Shown piece by piece: positions 1 through 10,200 of a DNA stretch of 64,000 nt. The first letter of the stretch is position 1; each line of letters starts with the position of its first letter. Source of the stretch: Hydrangea macrophylla (lineage: Eukaryota; Streptophyta; Magnoliopsida; Cornales; Hydrangeaceae); contig CM066982.1 of assembly GCA_033977485.1 (NCBI GenBank), positions 30,792,218 to 30,856,217 on the forward strand. Direction: 5' to 3'. The translations under genes and the position numbers were made by a program. The notes beneath the pieces were generated by a model. That model was not told the origin of the DNA. It ran no database searches and worked only from the letters and a program-made list of their open reading frames with translations.

Positions 1-165
1 AGCAGTTGCCCCTTCATTCGGTTGCTCAGGACAGACTTGAGTAAGCACAAACTTGTACTCTTCAGCAGTTAACACAATATCCAAATTCCTTTTCCAGTCT
101 ATATAGTTTGGTCCAGTAAGTTTGTTTTCTTTAAGTATAACAGCGAGTGGATTGAAAGAACCCAT
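1..165 (-). CDS. copia gag, N-terminal fragment (partial at window edge)
   Basis: The minus-strand frame starts with ATG at 165-163 and reads MGSFNPLAVILKENKLTGPN, then a YIDWKRNLDIVLTAEEY segment. This is the typical N terminus of a plant copia Gag, which forms the cytoplasmic virus-like particle. It is nearly the same as 25723-25914 in D. The frame is open to the window edge, so only about 55 residues are seen and the rest of the polyprotein cannot be assessed. Confidence 0.85.
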   Translation of the reverse strand, partial: MGSFNPLAVILKENKLTGPNYIDWKRNLDIVLTAEEYKFVLTQVCPEQPNEGATA

Positions 166-1707
166 TTAAAAGCCTGAGAATAACATAATATAAATAATTA
201 CAATTGGGTAAAAGGGTTACTACAGATTCGAGTTGAAATATTGGTTCCCTCTACCATATTTGAAAGGAATCCGCCAGCATCTAATACACCGCGAATAGTA
301 TGACTCGATGGGAAGCCATATACTATCCATCATTTGTTCAAATAGGCAATTGCCTTTAAATTTTACTATCCAGGCAATGTACCTTGCCTAGTAAAATTAA
401 ATTGCTGACTTGCTTTGGTCCTATAAATAATAACAGTGACTTAGATGGAGAGGATATTATTATTTATAGCTAAGTGTATACCATCACTTAATTCTAGTCA
501 AGAGTTCCGTGAGGAATACCTCTGATGGAGAGGTGACCCACACTAACAATCACCAAAAACATTCTATTAAAGAAGTTTGTACCGATGATTCCATGATCAA
601 CTTCATCCGATGGGGAGGATGACACTAGAGCCATCACACAAAATTAATCATATCATCTACAAACCAGTGATGAAGACCATGAGATTTATATTTGATAAAT
701 TCTCTCTCCCACTTAGAATTTTTAAAAAATTTGAGGGTTATAATTTTTAGAAAAAACTTTTAATTTAATGAATAAAAAATAATGGAATACTTGACAAGGA
801 TTAATTCATCCTTACTTGTCAAACCCACATGTGTAGATAATATATTTATTCTATTCTCATAGTTTTAGAAAATAAGTACTTATGTTTTTAAAATATGGAA
901 TTAGTTTTATTTCTAAACACACATGTAGTTGTCCATCATTTTAAATTAATATAAATTAAACATGTAGCTAGACATCTGAAATAAGTTTAGAAACAATTAT
1001 CCATGTTGTCCCATTCATTAAACATGAAATAATAATAATTTTTCAATCACACATAAATAAGGAAACCACAATAAAATAGGAATCCCACTATTATGCTCAA
1101 GCTGCAACTCTTGTGAAGAAATCTTCATTGAACCCGATTAGCTCTATGTCGCCACTACGCATGGGGGTCGAGGGGCAGTGCCCTCCGCGGGGTTTCGGGG
1201 GCAGCGCCCCCCGCGGGGTTTCCGGGACAGCGCCCCATAAGCTAAATTCGATCTACCATCAGCAACTGCCTTCCAGAACTATTTTCTGAAACAGTCTTCT
1301 GGAACTGCCTTTTGAAACTGCTTCCAGATTGCTTTCTGATACTGCTTGTAAAACTACTCTCACGAACCATCTTCACGGATTTACTTGAGATATATTACAT
1401 AAACCCTATGCCTCCATGAAGGAGTTCACATGCTATTTATTTGCAATAAATTAACATCAATCAAGTGTGGGATCCAATACACACAAATCCTATGCCTCCA
1501 TAAAGGAGTTCACATGCTATATCAAAATAGCAATATTAACCACGAATAAACCCATCGTGGGATCCAATCACATAAAACCAGTGGAATAAGAACGCTGCAA
1601 AACAAGGGTTAGCACAGATCTACGTTTTATCCATCCATCAATGCACACATAAGATCTGTATTACTGGACAACATGGTTGCGTCCAATCTATATGCAGAAT
1701 CAATGTT
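166..1707 (-). other. leader (5' UTR) of copia A
   Basis: This is non-coding sequence between PBS and gag on the minus strand, AT-rich apart from a GC-rich repeat block at 1163-1236. It aligns along its length with 25915-27486 of D. Short repeats of an AGAACTGTTTTCTGAAAC type lie at about 1265-1375, and a duplicated motif 'cctatgcctccatgaaggag' occurs near 1407 and 1490. No ORF is supported. A role in translation or RNA packaging would be inference only. Confidence 0.75.
1163..1236 (-). repeat. GC-rich short tandem repeat in copia A leader
   Basis: About 2.5 imperfect units of a GGGGCAGCGCCCC / CGCGGGGTTTC type, about 30 bp each, stand in a strongly AT-rich leader. GGGGCAGCGCCCC is nearly self-complementary, so the leader RNA could form a stable hairpin here. 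D carries a related but differently expanded block at 26911-27014. Confidence 0.7.
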
Positions 1708-1719
1708 GCTCGGATACCA
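1708..1719 (-). promoter_or_regulatory. primer-binding site of copia A (decayed)
   Basis: On the minus strand this reads TGGTATCCGAGC immediately after the LTR end. The copia consensus for the initiator tRNA-Met primer is TGGTATCAGAGC; one base (A to C) differs. Its position next to the TGTTAG terminus fixes the LTR boundary. Confidence 0.85.
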
Positions 1720-1720
1720 C

Positions 1721-3030
1721 TGTTAGAAAACTGCGGTCCTAGAATCCATTGACAGTGTGTATAAGTTGGTACTACAAAAATTACGTGAAAGCTACAATAA
1801 CCTATAAGGGTGGAACTAGGGTTACCTTAAACTAAAAAAACGGATTGCTATAGTAGACGAATCGAGAATACGGGCTCGATAGCAGCTCACGATCTTCTAC
1901 CGTATTCCTCTGCAGCTAGAATCTCCAACTGAGTATGGGCTCTTTTGAAATCCTCTTTATTTTCTGCTTTCCCTTTTTAAGCTCTCTTTTCTATTCTGAG
2001 GTACAATACTCTTGATGGAAAAACGCAAACGAAGAAGAGAACCAAATGAGCGTATATATAGGCTACGATAGGGACCATAAGAAGTCAATAAGGAATAGGC
2101 TTCTTTATGGAATTAGGAAACCCTAATTCGAACTGAATCAGATTCCTATTTCCATAAATTATAATTCATACCACTAAAGAATTATAATTGCACTTCTACC
2201 CTACCTCAAAATATATTTCAAGCTCCATGTTATTAAATGCTTATTATCTCCCCATGTTAAGATTATAGATATCCATTAATTAAATATAATTATTAACAAT
2301 CATATTTAATTAATCTCTTAAAATTCCTTGAGATCCTCTGCTTAACTTATCTGATATGTCGGATACAAAATCCACCAGCAGGGTTTGACGTAATCAAAAC
2401 TTATAAGCTTTCTCAAGGGGATATCATCAATCCCAAAATTGAGACATGGATTCCATCATTAATTAATATCCACCACACAATTAATATTGTCACCCAATCC
2501 AATGAGATATTGACCCATTTAAGGATCTCACCCATTCAGGGATCAAAGTGTAAATATCAAATGTACGTGCCTATAAATTAACTTAGGATTTAGAGCATAA
2601 GCACTCATAATAGCCACGAGGTATTAATTATCTTATAAGTTAGTACAAAGATAATTACCCCAAGTCGGTCTCGTTTAATACACAAAATGTACCAGCATGG
2701 TGAGTTAAAACTATACCGTTTCCCGCAGTCAAGACAAACCTACTACAACACCATGCTGCAGTCCTACCGATGGAGTGTCCAATCCATCTAAGAATGTAAA
2801 CCAAAATCTTACATTCTACAAGATCCGATAGTCTGATCTTCCGTGTATAAGTCGAACTCTACACACCAAACCACCTACTATGTAGAATAAAAGACACACA
2901 AGCACAATATTAAATAAACAAGATAATGCAAACATTGCCCACACAGATTCTCATAAAAATGGAATAACTGATTTTATTAAAATAATAAATCAACTACATA
3001 AAGCATGACTTTTAGTATATATCCATAGCA
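1721..3030 (-). repeat. 5' LTR of copia A (1310 bp)
   Basis: It begins TGTTAG at 1721 and ends near ATCCATAGCA at 3030, collinear with the D LTRs (21662-22977 and 27500-28812), which end CCTAACA. On the minus strand a TATA box (TATATATACG) lies at about 2051-2060. In the transcribed sense the LTR runs 3030 to 1721. Confidence 0.9.
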
Positions 3031-3253
3031 TAATGTTTTATCACATTATTCCCAACCACGAATCTATTCTAGCATATTAAAAGGTGCAGAATCATAAATG
3101 AATTGAAATATGCTAGTACAAATAAATCTAGACATGGGATTGAGCATGAAATTTTAAAATAACAATGGAGATTTAAAAAAAGCTAGATTAAAGACTGTAA
3201 CTAATAGTCACATAATATTGAAACAAAGTAAACAAAACCTGAATGGAGTTACT
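3031..3253. other. unassigned AT-rich sequence
   Basis: This is AT-rich flank to the right of copia A. No ORF, RNA gene or similarity to the other repeats in the window was recognised. A 7-bp AGTTACT at 3247-3253 is repeated at 3481-3487 and frames the next feature. Confidence 0.5.
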
Positions 3254-3480
3254 GTAACGACCCTGCTGTTGTGGGTGGGCTGCTATAGGTGCCTTTGTGG
3301 CTGTAGTAAGTGTTGGCAGGCTACACACTATGGGAAGTTTGTCCCACATCGCTTGGGTGTAGAAAAGTAATGTGCTATATATGTGTGGTTCTAAGTCTCC
3401 CTAGTAAGAGGCCTATTTGGTAGTGGCCCAAGAACAAATCCGTGCGGGTTTGGGCCCAAAGCGGACAATATCTTACAGAC
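3254..3480. mobile_element. TRIM-like non-autonomous LTR fragment
   Basis: This 227-bp segment starts GTAACGACCC and ends GGACAATATCTTACAGAC. It contains 'gtcccacatcgcttgg' and 'gggcccaaagcggacaatat', word patterns I associate with small non-autonomous LTR/TRIM-type repeats of dicots. It is flanked by identical 7-bp direct repeats AGTTACT. It has no coding capacity. The family name and exact ends are uncertain; it may be a solo TRIM LTR with slightly altered ends. Confidence 0.45.
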
Positions 3481-3487
3481 AGTTACT

Positions 3488-4064
3488 AAATCCGATTACA
3501 GAACTTGAAAGCTTCAAAATAGTTTGCAAAATGTAAATCTCTAGTATAAACCTACAAAACCATCCAAAAATGAGCTAACCCTTTACTCCCCTTACTCACA
3601 CCTATTTATACTATAATATCCATTCTGTGTAACAGATGGTTGTCGCACCAATCTAGGATATACTAAAAATTTGCTCCATTGAAGAGGTTTGACTGTCAGC
3701 CCCATCCAATCGATTGCCTTTGAATGCAATCGATTGATATTGCTGGCAATCGATTGCTTCAAAATAGCAATCGATTGGGTTAGAAAGGATGGTAATGGAT
3801 TGCCACTTGTTGGTAATCCATTGGAACTTGAGTTATAACTTGAAATGTCCTCTGTTTTTATTTAGTTATCCCTTTTTCAACCTGTTATCAATTCGGCTTC
3901 TAAAACCTATATAGAAAAAACACTAAACACAACAACATACCAAGGGAATATATCATTGTGTAAAGAAAGGTATTACAACATAAATACAGATAAAACTAGA
4001 GATATGGGGCTAAGATTGACTAATTTTATTCTTTATCGGGCAAATATTCTACAAATATCAGCCC
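3488..4064 (-). repeat. probable LTR-like promoter region with palindrome array
   Basis: This is non-coding. Read on the minus strand, a cluster of CAATCGATTG palindromes (3707-3777) precedes a TATA-like motif (AGTATAAATAGG, about 3605-3616) by about 100 bp. The arrangement resembles the palindrome-then-TATA order in the LTR of copia F. No matching second LTR, PBS or TSD is seen, so this is a truncated or decayed copy, and the assignment as an LTR is inference. Confidence 0.4.
3707..3777. repeat. array of four CAATCGATTG palindromes
   Basis: Perfect 10-bp palindromes start at 3707, 3727, 3747 and 3768, a spacing of 20, 20 and 21 bp. Two weaker relatives (GTAATGGATTG, GTAATCCATTGG) follow up to about 3825. 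The intervening bases differ, so this is not a simple tandem repeat. Confidence 0.9.
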
Positions 4065-4069
4065 TCGTT

Positions 4070-5780
4070 AGTGCTCTATGTAGATGAATCCTTAATAAAC
4101 AAGGCAGCGGGGCGGGAATCATCCTGATTACACCAGAGGGGATCCACCTCCAGTATGGTCTTAGGTTTGGGTTCTAGGCATCCAATAATGAGGCAGAGTA
4201 CGAGGCCCTCTTGGTCGGGCTACAACTAGCTACCTCAATGGGTGCCCAATAGATTAAAGTGCACAGTGACTCTTAGCTGGTAGCAAATCAAGTCTTGTAG
4301 TAGTACAAGGCTCGAGAGGATAGTATGGTGGCCTACTTGGCCCTAGTCAGAAAGATTACCAGCGAGCTTAGAGGGTTGTCTATCACACAGATCTCGAGAG
4401 AAGAGAATATACAAACCGATTGGTTAGCTTACCTAGCATCATCGTTAGAATCGGATCTACAGGGAATCAGGGTAGAATACTTGCCCGATCCTAGCGTGTT
4501 CGTTCCGGAAGGCATGGAGATAGACCCAGTCGATACAGGCCCCAGTTTGATGAACCCAATAGTAACATTTTTCATAAGTGGAAACCTTCCGACTGATAAA
4601 GCCGAAGCACGACCGTTTAAATATCGAGCGACAAGGTACCACCTCGCCGATGGTATGCTCTACAAGAGAGGATTTACCATTACTTACCTTCAGTGCATTC
4701 ACCTGACTGAGGTTAAGAGCATCCTGTAAGAAATTCATGAAAGTGTGTATGAGAGCCACATTGGAGGTCAGGCCTTGTCCAGAAGGGCCCTATTGCAAGG
4801 TAACTATTGGCCCACCGTGGCCCGGGACTCATAAGACTATGTGAAACCATGTGATAAGTGCTAAAGATTTGCAACTATGATCAATCGCCCGACAGAGGAC
4901 AAACCCCAATCCTCAGCCTTTGGCCGCTCGCTCAGTGGGGCATCAACATAGTCGGACCACTCCCTATGGTGAAGGGTTAGGTTTAATTTTCCATTATAGC
5001 AGTTGACTACTTCACCAAATGGGCAGAGTCCGAGCCACTAGCCACCATCACCGAGAAGAAGATGGAAAGATTTATTGAAAGGAAAATCCTCATCAAATTT
5101 GGCGTGCCCCGAGTATTGGTCAGTGATAATGGTAAACAGTTCGACACGCCGATGTTCAGAAAATTCTCCTTAAACTATGGCATATCAAATCACTATTCGT
5201 CCCCCAAACATCCTCAAGCTAATGGCCAGGACGAGGTAACTGACCGAACAATTTTACAGTCTATTAAGACCAGAGTTGAAAAAGCCAAGGGACTTTGGGC
5301 AGAAGAATTACCAAGCCTTCTATGGGCCTATCGTACTACTTCCCGAGCCACTATGGGTGAGGCCATGTTCGCACTCATCTATCGTTTCGAGGCAATAGTT
5401 CTTATAGAGCTAGAGCTATTGACCTACTGAGTGGCACACTACAACGACTAGGAGAACGAGGAAGCCCTTAGGGGAGAGCTTAACCTAGTTGAGGAAAAAA
5501 GGGACCGAGCACATCTCAGAATGGTAGCCAATAAACAAAGAGTCTCACAATACTTCAACAGAAGGGTCAAGCATCGCAGTTTCAAGGTGGGAGACCTTGT
5601 CCTCAAAGCGGTCAACCAGTCTACCAAGAACCTAAACCATGGAAAATTAGGGCCAAACTGGGAAGGACCCTACAAGGTCACTCAGGTCAACTGACTGGGA
5701 ACCTATTGGTTACAAGCACTAGAGGGGCAGGACCTATCATACCCTTGGAAGGTGGAGCATCTGCGAAAGTACTTCCACTA
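4070..5780 (+). pseudogene. gypsy pol relic: RNase H and integrase of element E
   Basis: Reading-frame pieces match B's pol in order. RNase H shows ASNNEAEYEALLVGLQLA and later REENIQTDWLAYLASS. The longest open pieces are 4325-4729 and 5062-5430. Integrase shows the second catalytic Asp in VLVSDNGKQFD and the glutamate in HPQANGQDEVTDRTI; the C-terminal part reads KHRSFKVGDLVLKAVN and HGKLGPNWEGPYKVT. Multiple in-frame stops (for example after GFGF and in DKC*RFA) and missing RT, PR and Gag make it non-functional. Where B has a short scar after 'LASS', E still carries about 22 residues, so E preserves the older state. Confidence 0.88.
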
Positions 5781-6045
5781 AATTAGAATTAGAATTTGTT
5801 AGGGATTACATGTTTTCTTGAATCAGTTGTAGTTCTTTCCGAGCACTTATAATAGTTTTGAATTAAATAAAGAATTATTCTTGTAAACGGTTTTCCCTAT
5901 CAGATGCTTTAAAAAAAGGACCTCGAGATCATACACGAGGCACAAAAAAGACCCCAGGATCATACCCGAGGCGCCAAAAAGACATTGGGATCACATCTGG
6001 GGCACCAAAAAAGACCTCGGGGTCACACTCGACTCTCCTGAGTGG
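5781..6045 (+). repeat. 3' spacer of element E with degenerate tandem repeats
   Basis: After the integrase stop comes AT-rich sequence. About four imperfect units of 33-36 bp (about 5910-6030) then follow the pattern AAAAAAGACC-CGGGGATCATACCCGAGGC. In reverse complement they resemble the 30-bp repeats of B at 13441-13660 (GAGGTCTTTTGGTGCCTCGG type), which sit at the same place relative to integrase. This marks the spacer between pol and the antisense gene. Confidence 0.75.
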
Positions 6046-7473
6046 TCTCTAGCTCCTCCTGGGCCAATCCAGGCTCAAGGCTAATGCTTTAATCTTCTCC
6101 TTTTTTGCAGCCAGGGCAAACTCCTTAGCCTCCAGAGCTGCCCTCTCCTTAAGAAGAGCAGTCTCAGCAGCAGCCACCCTTTCAGCCAGCCCAGGCAGGG
6201 AGGATTCAACCCCGGTAGCTAGACAACAAGCCTGGAAAAAGGGATAGTATCTAGTCAATCCCCGAGAAAATAACAAAAAAAAGAAAAAAGAAAAAGGAAA
6301 ATCGCTTACCAAATTGGAGAGATTGTAAAGCCACCCCACAAGCGCCTGAGGAGCCATCTCCTCATACCTCTCAACCTAACTCGGGGGGAGGGCAGCTTAT
6401 ATCCTCCTCTGGGTCTCCTCCTCAAACTCCTCCTGAGGAATCGGTTGGGATATTCCCCCAGAGGCTTTCAGTGGTCGACACCACCTCAAACCGAGGGGCC
6501 GATGTCCCGATCGCTTCCTCTCTTGACCCTCGTACTAGCCGCTGGAGTTGTGGACCGATAGTCGCATTAGCCCTTTTTCTCTTCTGACTCACCTGGGCTA
6601 CATCGGTAGCCTCCTTCTCCTTCAGGGCCTTGAGGTCTCTCCCGGGGGCCATCTTTGCAAAATCAGGAAAAGAGACAAGTCAGTAAAATATGGAAAGAGG
6701 ACAAAGAAGTAGTAAGAAAGACTCAAGAACCAGCAATATACAAGGAATGATAGGTGGAAAGACTAGTGCAGAAAAACATTTTTGGGGCTCAAAGGTGATT
6801 TTTTGGGTTCCCGTCCGGGAGAGTACATTGATAATATTGACAGGATCTTGGGATAACGTCATTATCCAATCCTGGCACTTGTCCGAGATATCTAGCGGGT
6901 CGGTGGATCCACCTGCAAAGCAACATGGGAGGTGATCAATCCTGAAGAACGAAAAAAATACAGATTTAAGGCTGGACCTTATTCCTCAACTCTCCAGTCC
7001 AGGCGGTTCTCAAGGGAATTCCTGAAGCCTCCTCATTGAGCCTGAGGATGGATACTTGAAAGAATTTTCTCTTCCATCCCTTGTTGTTGCTTGGTGCTTT
7101 ATCTAATATCTTTTTCCCTTACCGAGCGCTTAGAGAAAAGAAGTCGACCTCCCTATGCAACGGGAATAGTCGGTAGGTCCACAAGAACTCCTGGAGATTA
7201 AGCTCATACATAAAAATTTGGGGCCAGAGGTAAATGGCCCCCCATCAGGAATCTCTACCCATTCAAGGCAAACTACCTGGGAGCAATACCGAGGTAGATC
7301 AGTAAGTCCCGAGCAAGATTGTGAAGGGAAGACAGAGGCCCACAATGAATGCGACCTCGTAAAGGGTAACAACACCCAATTGGTACAGGTGAGCCCCGCC
7401 CGTTGGCACAACCAGTGAGGACTGATTAGGAAGGTCATACCTCTCCCTAAGTCTACTCAAGTCAGACACAAAC
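6046..7473 (-). pseudogene. relic of the antisense Transposase_28-like gene in element E
   Basis: This is a minus-strand relic homologous to the spliced gene of B (10546-12699). From 7473 leftward, an SDLSRLRERYDLP...GGAHLYQLGVVTLYE piece matches exon 1, a MAPGRDLKALKEKE piece (6652-6422) matches the start of exon 3, and GWLYNLSNL then ...CLATGVESSLPGLAERVAAAE (6357-6049) matches the exon 3/exon 4 junction. The intron at that junction is still present as T-rich sequence on the minus strand. Stops and frameshifts inactivate it. Its 5' part continues across the C insertion at 53974-54075. Confidence 0.82.
7469..7473. other. target-site duplication CAAAC of complex C (left copy)
   Basis: CAAAC lies directly left of TGTGAC, the LTR1 start. 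The same five bases follow the last LTR end at 53969-53973. Deleting 7474-53973 restores a continuous reading of E's antisense gene (SSLFVSDLSRLRERY), which shows that 46 kb of DNA descends from one insertion site. Confidence 0.93.
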
Positions 7474-7504
7474 TGTGACACCCATGCCCGCGGTTTATAG
7501 TTAA
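7474..7504 (+). repeat. C LTR1, segment 1 of 4
   Basis: The first 31 bp of LTR1 (TGTGACACCCATGCCC...GTTAA) match the starts of LTR2 at 39225 and LTR3 at 50681. The segment ends in GTTAA (7500-7504), the left TSD of element B; the LTR resumes after B at 20043 with the same GTTAA. Confidence 0.9.
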
Positions 7505-8117
7505 TGATGATGCCGAAAATTGGTAAGACAATTTAAAGAGGAAAGAAGATCACAGAATGTTTGTATGTGGTTCAGCCCCGTTAATGAGGTGACCTACGTC
7601 CACGGTTGCGTCTATGCGTATTCACTAGCAGATCACCGGTGGGCCTGGTGAGCCAACAAAGAGGGGCGGCACTACCAGTAATACCGGCCGGGTATATGCG
7701 TGTATATTGGTGATTTCTCTAATATGTGCTGGTATACTTAGAGAGTTGATATCCCCCCTTTTTGAGAGGGTAGGTGGGCTCTTTTATAAGTGCAAGAGTC
7801 CACCCTCACATGGTAAGTTTGATTAGATTAGGAAGCTTAATCTAATCACAATAGATTTGCACAATATTTGGTGAGTTTCCTAAGTAGTTAAGGAAACCAC
7901 TAATTCTTACTTAATAGAGCTGCAGCCGTGCAAGGAAACTGCAGGGAGCACGATTGATGCCGTGACCCTAGGGGCCTTACTATGACCGCCCGAGTGTCCC
8001 AGTCGGCAACGACAGCATCCCTCGGGAGCGTGGGCTCCACGCCTCCAATCCGGCTTCCCCGGGTTATTACTGAACACGTGGCGTTTAAGCAATTACAAGA
8101 TATTTCTGGACATATCA
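7505..8117 (-). repeat. 3' LTR of element B
   Basis: It begins TGATGATGCC and ends GACATATCA, with TGAT/ATCA inverted termini. Read on minus it has a TATA box CTTATAAAAG (7781-7790) and a CACGTG at 8075-8080. It differs from 19430-20042 at two bases by eye. Confidence 0.96.
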
Positions 8118-8133
8118 GCTGCCCCCCATTTTC
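8118..8133 (-). promoter_or_regulatory. polypurine tract of element B
   Basis: On minus this reads AAAATGGGGGGCAGC immediately before the 3' LTR terminus TGATATG. It is the expected primer for plus-strand DNA synthesis and confirms that the left LTR is the 3' LTR. Confidence 0.85.
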
Positions 8134-8340
8134 AGAGCTGAGATGACGCCTTGTCAGATGAGATCGGAAAATTAAGAATGCCCTTCGCAGACCGTCCGGG
8201 AAAGTGTCAGGTCCCCCGCCGAACCACGGCTGACATGGAACGACCCGGCGGCGCAAGGACCGAGCGGTAGCTGTGCAGGCCTAAGATCCCCGACGCCACG
8301 TGCCTACTGGTTACAAGTATAGTTCGGGCTCAAAGCATCT

Positions 8341-8535
8341 AGTTTAAGAAGTAACTGAATCGTCCAGCTGGCAGCCAAACCATCACGTCCCACATTTAAT
8401 GCTCACGCTTTCTGAGGCGACGCCCCACGTGCCCGAAATGACAGTTTCGGCGGGAGAGTACGTGAACCATTCGATTAGGTTGGATCCCAACCGTTCGTGC
8501 TGCTTATATAAGGAGCACTCATTTATCCTTGCTTC
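8341..8535 (+). promoter_or_regulatory. promoter of antisense gene 1 in element B
   Basis: A G-box core CACGTG lies at 8426-8431 and a TATA box TATATAAGGA at 8505-8514, followed by GCACTC. The spacing CACGTG to TATA is 79 bp. The start codon (8626) is about 90 bp after a plausible transcription start near 8535. The same ordered motifs, with matching text between them (ATTTAATGC, TGAGGCGAC, GGCGGGA), occur upstream of gene 2 at 10050-10180, so the promoter is duplicated. It points opposite to gag-pol. CACGTG is a known bZIP/bHLH site in plants; actual activity is inference. Confidence 0.8.
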
Positions 8536-8625
8536 TTCACTACACAACATCAGCTGAGTCGCCTGAGCAAACTCTCCGAGCCCCCTTTCATCTACTTTGC
8601 TTTTCCAAGCTCTCATCTGCATCAA

Positions 8626-9720
8626 ATGGCCTCACACATTGACCTATCATCAGACGAGGGGCTTAAGGTATTCCGAGAAGACTGCCAAATTCCCGACGAC
8701 GTTGTGATCCGTCCATTCGTTGAAGGAGAAGAAGTAGCCCCTCCTTTCTTCCTCATCAGTAGCTATCTGCTGCTCATCGTGGGATTACGCTTCCCTTTGC
8801 CGGTATCCTTCTACGACCTTCTTCAGGGGTTGCATATTCCACTACACAAATGCCGTCCAAACGTTGCCCGCCTCCTATGGGGGATATCAGCGCTGAACGA
8901 GCGACTGGGGTTATTTCTCCGAGCGGCCGACGTTGCGAGGTGTTACATACTGGGCATTGACAACGGCGGCCCCTACTTCCGTCCCAAGACTGAGGGAAAA
9001 GATCTTGTCTGAGGTCTAGACTTTCCGAACAAGAACTGGCAACGGTACCCTTGGGTCATGGTTGCCGGCAACTGGCTGGAGAATGACGGTCTCTATCCCC
9101 CTACGGATTATAATCCCGATCACTGCAAACAGGCTTTCACCGCCCTTCGTGGAGTCGTCCCATCCGAGGATGACATGGAGGCGTTCGACCAAGCCATTGA
9201 GGCCGGTATGTCGTTCTCCTATTTGAAAGGGAGACCTGCGGAGAACGCGGTTGCCGGACCTTATTCTACAGCCCCTGCCGCTATGGCTTCTGGGTCGCGC
9301 CGCTATACCCGATCCATGGCGACCGGGGCGCGCCCCGCTAGCCGGGCGGGCCAACCCGAGGGGCCGGTCACCTTATCCACCAGCAGTGATTCCTCCTCAT
9401 CTGAGGATGTAAGCCCGCCACCGGGCCCGTCCAGGAAGGGCAAGGAGAAACAGGTCGAAGAAGAATCGCAGCCCCCACCGAAGAGGAGCCGGCCGGAAAC
9501 ATTCGCCAGTCCCCGCATGCCTGGCTCATGGTCGGACTTCTCTCTCGTGAACATGGAAAAACGCTTGCAGGCGGTGGAGAAGGTGGGCGACGAACTGCAG
9601 ATGGACTCCGCCCTGCGGGGGGTGGATGTCGACGCTCTGGAGATCGCCGTTGAGGGGCTGGTGGCAAAGGTGGCGGCCTTGGAGGAGGAGGTCAAGGCTT
9701 TGAGGGGCCAAGGACCTTAA
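8626..9720 (+). pseudogene. antisense accessory gene 1 of element B (Transposase_28-like paralogue, one premature stop)
   Basis: This is a single frame of 364 codons plus stop, interrupted only by TGA at 9010-9012 (codon 129). The flanking text DLV*GLDFPNKNW continues in frame on both sides. The N-terminal domain (about residues 8-150) has FREDCQIPDDV, GLRFPLPVSFYDLL, CRPNVARLLWGISALN and FPNKNW. These follow the motif order of gene 2's PF04195 region (IRERYFLPD, GLRLPLHLVARDMF, APNGWRFLMGCISLW, SNNKGWK). Residues 200-290 are low-complexity Ser/Pro with a basic PPPKRSRPE, a possible nuclear signal, and the last 50 residues are coiled-coil-like. It lies antisense to gag-pol. The molecular function is unknown; translation would stop at codon 129 unless the TGA is read through. 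Confidence 0.75.
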
Positions 9721-10019
9721 GGGCACTTTTTGTTTGCATATATATTTTTTCTTCTTCTTTTTTTTTACCGGGAAGGCTATTATAACTGCTCCCGTCTTTG
9801 TACAGTTCTCCTTTTATAGAAATAAAAAGGTCCCTGAGGCCAACTTTTTCCTTCATCAAGCTCTTTGAACTGCGTATCAATTCTGTACAACTCTGTGAGG
9901 TTAATATCCGACTGGCTCGCAAATGTGCCCGGGCTATGGCTCGGGCCTGGACCGCTGCTACCACGCGTCAACCAATCATTGGTCAGGTTAGATCCTAACG
10001 AATGGAGACGTGGGCGTAA
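9721..10019 (+). other. 3' region of antisense gene 1 and intergenic spacer
   Basis: T-rich sequence after the stop, then 'ccgggaaggctattataactgc' split by few changes, then AATAAAAAGGTCCCTGAGG near 9820. The same order (CGGGGAGGCTACTACAACTG, then AAAGGCCCTCGAGG) follows gene 2 at 12760-12825. AATAAA at about 9820 is a candidate poly(A) signal. No ORF of its own is convincing. Confidence 0.65.
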
Positions 10020-10200
10020 CCGAACCGCTCGCCAACTAACGGAACCGTCTTTTCGTGTATTTAATGCGCGCGCCTTTTGAGGCGACTCCTCACGTGACCG
10101 AAGCGACGGTTTTGGGCGGGACATCTTCTGGACCGCTGGATCTGTTTTGATCTGGGCCGTTCGAGGTCTTTATATAAGGAGCACTCGCCCCCTCTCTTGT
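10020..10200 (+). promoter_or_regulatory. promoter of antisense gene 2 in element B (duplicate of gene 1 promoter)
   Basis: CACGTG at 10091-10096 and TATATAAGGAGCACTC from 10171 are 80 bp apart, against 79 bp in gene 1. ATTTAATGCG, TGAGGCGACTCCTCACGTGACCG and GGGCGGGA between them correspond to the gene 1 promoter. A plausible transcription start is near 10200, leaving a leader of about 345 bp before ATG 10546. Confidence 0.82.

Larger units (their letters stand above)
1..3030 (-). mobile_element. Ty1/copia element A, 5' part (gag start, leader, PBS, 5' LTR)
   Basis: This is the left-edge remnant of a minus-strand copia element: LTR at 1721-3030, PBS just left of it, a long AT-rich leader, and the first codons of gag running off position 1. 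It is collinear with 25750-28812 of element D, so A and D are one family. The rest of A lies outside the window, so its TSD and coding capacity cannot be judged. The LTR end is decayed (TAGCA where D has TAACA) and the PBS carries a substitution, so A looks older than D. Confidence 0.93.
4065..7473 (+). mobile_element. Ty3/gypsy Tat-type element E, part 1 (truncated, decayed host element)
   Basis: gag-pol is on plus but only RNase H and integrase remain (4070-5780). A degenerate tandem-repeat spacer and a minus-strand relic of an intron-containing gene (6046-7473) follow. The order int / repeat spacer / antisense gene is the same as in B. E is interrupted at 7473 by complex C and continues at 53974-54075 and 63993-64000. 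Everything upstream of RNase H is missing, and many stops show that E is old. Confidence 0.88.

Noticed and set aside
9303..9695. Minus-strand ORFs of 99-130 residues over antisense gene 1 (also 9016-9354, 10518-10790, 12504-12686)
   Set aside because: GC-rich shadow frames of the plus-strand genes. They have no recognisable motif and low-complexity composition.
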